Shown: piece after piece, positions 6,716-11,238 of the stretch
Layout of the letters: each line of letters begins with the position of its first letter
How positions within the stretch are numbered: position 1 is the stretch's first letter
DNA from: Hemicentrotus pulcherrimus
Taxonomy: Eukaryota; Echinodermata; Echinoidea; Camarodonta; Strongylocentrotidae
Direction: 5' to 3'
Length of the DNA stretch: 11,238 nucleotides
NCBI GenBank assembly: GCA_003118195.1
Contig: BEXV01000516.1
Location: 145,390 to 156,627, forward strand
The notes under the pieces: generated by a model
Databases searched by the model: none
What the model was told of the DNA's origin: nothing
Seen by the model: the letters and a program-made list of their open reading frames with translations, nothing else
Position numbers and translations under genes: made by a program

Positions 6716-7674
6716 AGGCAACTTGATTCATTTTCCAAATATTCTGATAAGGCCTCGTTCAGATATGACGCGGAAAAACAAAGGCAATTATTTCAAAAAG
6801 TAAAGCGAATATACAAATCATATTTCTCCATCTAATAACACAGAGCTCTATGAGTGGGCACAGGACCATTGTGTTGTGTATAGTTACCATTTGTTTTATA
6901 CACATGAATAAACCTCCATGTTTTTAGGTTTTTTGGCTGTGGTTTACAGTGTCATACCCAACAAACTGGGAGGCAAACTTGGGACTTCAAAGCATATTCA
7001 AAGCATATTGTTAGAATGTAGAATTTCACATTTGTTTGTCCAGCTTCTTAGTGCTGCTACTGGAATTCATCTTTCTGCTAAACTTGACTTCCCAATATTT
7101 GAATCAACTTTCTTACACAATTCAGTTCCTTCATATTTGTTTTTATAATATTTAGTAGGACCATTTGTGTTGCTTTAGTTTATTAAAGAATTCACTTTGC
7201 ATTCACCACAAATGAGTTAGTCAAATTTTAATCAGATATAACAACTGCTATCACTAGCAGTACATACTATTGATATTCAGAGTCAAGAATCATGGATTTG
7301 ATCGTAAATATATGTAAAAGAAGATTGTATTTTATGACAAACTTATTATAATTGTTTTGTTAAACCCTGTATACTATATTCTAACTTTTGACTATCATAA
7401 CATATTCATGTGGCAGTATGATATATTGAAATATTTTTATACTCGCAAATGTAGTGATTCAATCGACTGTAACTATTTACTTCCCTCCCCCCAGAAAGAA
7501 AAAAAATAGTGCTGTGCATGCAGAATTTTTCAAAAAATTAAGGAAAGGAAAGGTATCGATTGTGACAATATGGATATTGGGAGGGCCATAACTTGACTAA
7601 AATTGTGTTTGAAGAATAAATCAGCTACTTTTCACAACTTTTAGGTTTCATTTTTGTCATTCATACTAATGTCC
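6716..7674. other. AT-rich intergenic DNA
   Basis: No gene, RNA or transposon end could be supported. A 76-codon + strand frame at 6918-7148 has no recognisable domain and lies in AT-rich sequence, so it is probably chance. Confidence 0.6.
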
Positions 7675-7916
7675 ATTGGCAAGATGTTAGTCTACATTTG
7701 CCACTCTCCAACCAGGTGTTAAATGGGTAGGATGTGAAAGTTAATGTGGTTGGATGAGTAAGTGGCGCTTGTAAAATGGCGACTGGCCGGAATGCTCCTC
7801 AGGGAGTGGATAATGTGCATACATTGTGTGCGGGTATGCCTGACCGGGGTAATAATATGTACTGCGCCTAGAAACAAAGTATTGGGTGCATTATAAATGT
7901 GAGCTATTATTATTAC
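7675..7916 (+). mobile_element. SINE fragment ending in TTA repeats
   Basis: The stretch contains CCACTCTCCAACCAGGTGTT and AAATGGGTAGGATGTGAAAG, later GCGCCTAGAAACAAAG and GCATTATAAATG, and ends TATTATTATTAC. This order, ending in a GCGCY...TATAAATG...(TTA)n tail, resembles SINE 3' regions I recall as common in echinoderm and other marine invertebrate genomes. I cannot name the family with certainty. No tRNA-like head is visible upstream, so the copy is probably 5'-truncated. The recognition is from memory of the pattern. Confidence 0.6.
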
Positions 7917-8957
7917 TGTATAAGACAACTGGTACAAATTTACCACATGATATCAGATGGTGTAGTCAAATTGCACATTTATTTCCAGGTATATTCAATA
8001 AATGGCTCATAACTAATTCAACCAATCAGATCTTAAAGAGAGTTTACCAAAGGGTGCTGAATATACCTTGCTGTACTCATAAAGAAAAGATTTTAAGTTT
8101 AGACACCGATAAGAATGAAAACATAAAATTGAAACGACTTGTGACGAGCGCTCATCATCCGTAGCGAGTTAATTCTCTTTGAGACCGAGCATCGAACTTA
8201 ATCATGATTGTCTTACTATTTGATCCTGACTTGGATCCCTGTGAAAGTTCCTGATCTTCATCCCATCTTTACTCTACAAACTTGAAGATGCAAAATGAAT
8301 TATAATTCCCTAATTTTTTTCTAGAGAACACAGGTATGGACATCTTCATTGGCATCTTCATTGCCATGTATACAATTTGTATCCCAATAACTCTTTTTAA
8401 TGTATCAATATCACTTAATCAAATTCTGTAATTTGTTATTTTTCCCTTTTAATTTCTTTTTCTTCTCCTTTACTCATTCACTGAACTCCTTTAATCTATG
8501 CACTCAAAAAGCAGCATTTCCGTCATGAAATAATTTCAAAATCAATAACAATGGGTTTTTAAATGGAATTCTTTATGGCTTAAGATTGTTTCGAAATAAT
8601 ATCAATGAACTAAAGGGGTGAATATGCCATTATTTCAGTAGTGCTCTAATACAAGTCTCAGAGACACACAGCAAGTAAAAATAGTATACATTTACCACAC
8701 CTAGATTTAGTGTAATACTCTGCCATCTACACCAGTAAACCAACATGAGGATGAACCAACTATAGAGGGCGCTATATCTCCAACATGTCTGAATTTTGGC
8801 ATGTGGGTATCTTCCTTTTCATTTGACCATGTGGTGTTTGCGATACAGAGGCCTGTATTGCACTGTAAGCCTTAACCTAATATCGGGCATTAAGGTTCAC
8901 AAAGTCATTAAAGTAGTTGAGAGGATTATTTAATAGGCTCCTTGCATTTGGTTAGAA
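7917..8957. other. Unassigned AT-rich DNA
   Basis: No gene is recognised. A 92-codon frame at 7886-8164 begins inside the SINE tail and has no identifiable domain. A CTCF-like TATAGAGGGCGCTATA stands at 8761-8776. The region also has a pyrimidine-rich stretch near 8440-8490. Confidence 0.55.
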
Positions 8958-9015
8958 GGGGGGGGGGGGCAGATAGCACACCAAAAGGCTACTGTCCTCC
9001 TTTCCGAGGGGGGGG
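8958..9015. repeat. Two poly-G tracts (G12 and G8)
   Basis: G12 lies at 8958-8969 and G8 at 9008-9015, separated by a mixed 38 bp. The pattern resembles the other homopolymeric G/C tracts in this window. Confidence 0.85.
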
Positions 9016-11214
9016 AGGCAGAAATATAGAAATATCTGTGTGAACACTGGTGCTACAAGCATGTACTAGAAGGGCATTATATGACTGATGATGCCACACA
9101 TGTGTCTCTCTATCAGAATTCCAGTAACAAAGTACCAATCTTCATTACCACTGCTACATGAAATCTGAAATAGCTACATGCAGATAACCCAAAACATCCT
9201 GAATTAATTATACCCCCATATTCCAGTAATTTCAAAATTCTGCACTAAAAGGAAAACAATTTCATGGAATACTGAAAAAGGGAAACACCATCAAAATGAT
9301 TAAGGGGCTGGGGCACATACTCTTCTGTGAGTCCTGTTATAGCTTACAGATATTTAAGTTTTCAGAATAAATGTAGATGAGATTGAACCATTAAAGAATG
9401 TTGTTTGACAGAGAACGGGATGGATTAGGAAGTAGCAGGGTATGAAGTTACATGTAGTTAGGATCTCTCGTCAAAGTGGGATGAACAGGCCATGAATGAA
9501 GATTGAAAAGGAAGATGCCCCGTCATGCCATGCCAGCAGAATATTTGGCAGATACACCCTTTTGCACCCGACAATACTACTACATATAACCATATTATCT
9601 CTACATAAGTGACCAGCTCTCTTCTGGTAAGCCTTTCTTGCACCGACTCAAAAACATCTACATGTATGTGCAATTTGAAAAATATGTACATTCCCAATGA
9701 GAAGAAAACAAAAACAGAAAGAGGTTTACATTGCAAAGAGTAATATATAGATTGTACAAGTCTTATTTCGTTGTAGAGTGTAAACCTGTCACCCTGCATT
9801 GAAACACTTATCTCCTTAACCCTTACTTTACCGCCTCCTCATATCTGCTATAGGGTAGATACAGAGGTTTCAACGAGTGCGAGATTCAAAGTGTTAGGTG
9901 CACAAAGTAAGAGGTAATGTTGTACTCGGATGCCGCTCCTGCAGATCCTTCTATTCTATACATTTGTTTGTTTTTTCCTTTTTGCAGCAATCTTCCATGT
10001 GAGCGAGTTGAAAAATGAAACAAGAAATATTCATTCTCAAATGAATAGGAAAAATACACTACCTCTACATAATTAGCCAGATATACTCATTAGAAAATCA
10101 TTACACTAGTTACATTCCTTTCCAACAAAAAGAAGAGAGATTTTATATATTCCAAGACAAATATGCACATATATTTAGGAGCTAGCAATATATATTAAAC
10201 ATTGTTACACCAAACAATAATGATAATATCAGTAATATAAATTTATCTAATTGCAAAGAAAAGTTAATTTGAAATAAAAAGACATCTATAATCATACATT
10301 TCTCAAGAATAGAAAAAGCAAATGCAATGCATGAAAGGGAATCTGTACCAAACATAAACATAATGACCATATCTCCAAAATACAGTTGGTGCTAAGGATA
10401 GATACATTATATATATATCATAATACTATTCTACTTATCTGTGATTATCATTGCTTTATCATCACTGTCATCAGTGCAGCCAAAGTACACGCTACATCCA
10501 TGACACTAAGTAAGATATATCACAAAATCTTGAATAAATATTTATATTCACTTTTTTGTTTGCTTATTCTGCAGTTTTACATGTATGTCTTCTGACAATC
10601 AAATTTGTTGAACATTATTTAATCGTACGAGTTCCGTTGCACGGATCGTTCCTCAGCCGTTCCCTCTCGCCCAACAACCCTCATTTGAATCTTGAATTGT
10701 TAACACATATTGACTCATATACACATACCATACATCAACATCAATAAAAATGAAGAAAAAAATCCATTCTTTGTTCCCACATACATAGACACCATGATCG
10801 ACAGAACGTCAGAGAGAACAACAAAAATATCCCGTTGACATTGCATATTTAAGATCCATGTTTACATCAAATCTTTTCCTTCATGCGATCCTCTACCTTA
10901 CAATGAGAACAGACATTAATACAACTACATGTACTTAAATCTACTAAGGTCCTTTTAGTTCAAACTTACTGACATGTTCAAAAAGGCACAAATCCAGCTT
11001 AATAGAAAAAGCTGTATTGTTGACAAAGTGGGTTTTTTCTTTACAAGTGAAATATCAGAGAATTTGGGAGGACAATTACAGTGAAACTAGTCCATGATGA
11101 TCTTGATAATAAAAAAAACAGAATTTGGGAAGGAGTTTAAACTCTACTCGTGTATCCTGCGAGATAGGTCAAATGCTTACCAAGTAGGTTCGGTACTGAT
11201 CACAATACGTGATA
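9016..11214. other. Unassigned AT-rich DNA without a recognisable gene
   Basis: I see no conserved protein in any frame. The longest frame here, 113 codons on the minus strand (9458-9799), gives no recognisable motif. A strong acceptor-like TTTTTTCCTTTTTGCAG on the + strand ends at 9987, but the sequence after it does not encode anything I recognise. The stretch could be intergenic, or the long 3' UTR or intron of a neighbouring gene. The sequence alone does not decide. Confidence 0.5.
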
Positions 11215-11238
11215 CCCCCCCCCCCCCCCCCCCCCCCC
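11215..11238. repeat. Terminal poly-C run (C24 or longer)
   Basis: The window ends in 24 C residues, longer than any other homopolymer here. It may be a true tract that continues beyond the window, or a read or assembly end where the polymerase slipped. Confidence 0.9.

Noticed and set aside
6752..6790. GGCCTCGTTCAGATATGACGCG as a DNA transposon end
   Set aside because: It resembles some transposon termini, but no inverted partner was found downstream.
7886..8164. + strand open frame of 92 codons
   Set aside because: Its start codon lies in the SINE tail, and the rest shows no family resemblance that I can name.
9458..9799. Minus-strand open frame of 113 codons
   Set aside because: No recognisable domain, no supporting splice signals, and a length that can occur by chance in AT-rich DNA.
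9970..10075. Acceptor-like TTTTTTCCTTTTTGCAG followed by a short open stretch, as an exon of a second gene
   Set aside because: No recognisable protein and no partner exons. Such tracts are frequent in AT-rich DNA.
1..11238. CRISPR arrays, bacterial operons or phage-like systems
   Set aside because: The regular repeats are contiguous and have no unique spacers, the only gene is spliced, and there are no prokaryotic gene clusters.

Overview
The window looks like animal nuclear DNA, most likely from a marine invertebrate deuterostome (an echinoderm such as a sea urchin or starfish is my best guess). The grounds are a split gene with clean GT-AG introns, AT-rich introns full of short foldback transposons, tRNA-derived and other SINE fragments, long poly-G/poly-C tracts and microsatellites. 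The species is an inference, not something the sequence proves.

The only protein-coding gene I can support is the 3' end of a neutral ceramidase (ASAH2-like) on the + strand. Five exons (523-618, 2061-2204, 2576-2635, 3867-3949, 5608-5815) join without a frame break into the last 196 residues and a TAA stop. They carry the end of the catalytic domain (a YEGASTIYGP-type motif) and the C-terminal Ig-like domain. The upstream exons, with most of the catalytic residues, lie outside the window to the left.

The introns are dominated by mobile and repetitive DNA. Two copies of one foldback family with a G-rich, GTGTTTCACAAAG-type terminus lie at 170-492 and 1551-1836, on either side of the first exon. 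A TTAA-flanked MITE lies at 819-1208. A tRNA-derived SINE relic on the minus strand ends 15 bp before the second exon. A 690-bp foldback element fills over half of intron 3. The last intron ends in about 900 bp of an 11-bp minisatellite with a nested 66-bp higher-order repeat. That array runs directly into the 3' splice site of the terminal exon and, with its upstream edge, forms a 931-nt stretch without a single AG.

Downstream of the stop codon are candidate poly(A) signals, another foldback element (6445-6715), a SINE fragment ending in TTA repeats (7675-7916), and then about 3.3 kb of AT-rich DNA in which I recognise no gene. The window ends in a 24-base poly-C run. I see no new multi-gene system. 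The most unusual feature is the minisatellite fused to the splice acceptor, followed by the dense inverted repeats around in-frame, skippable exons.
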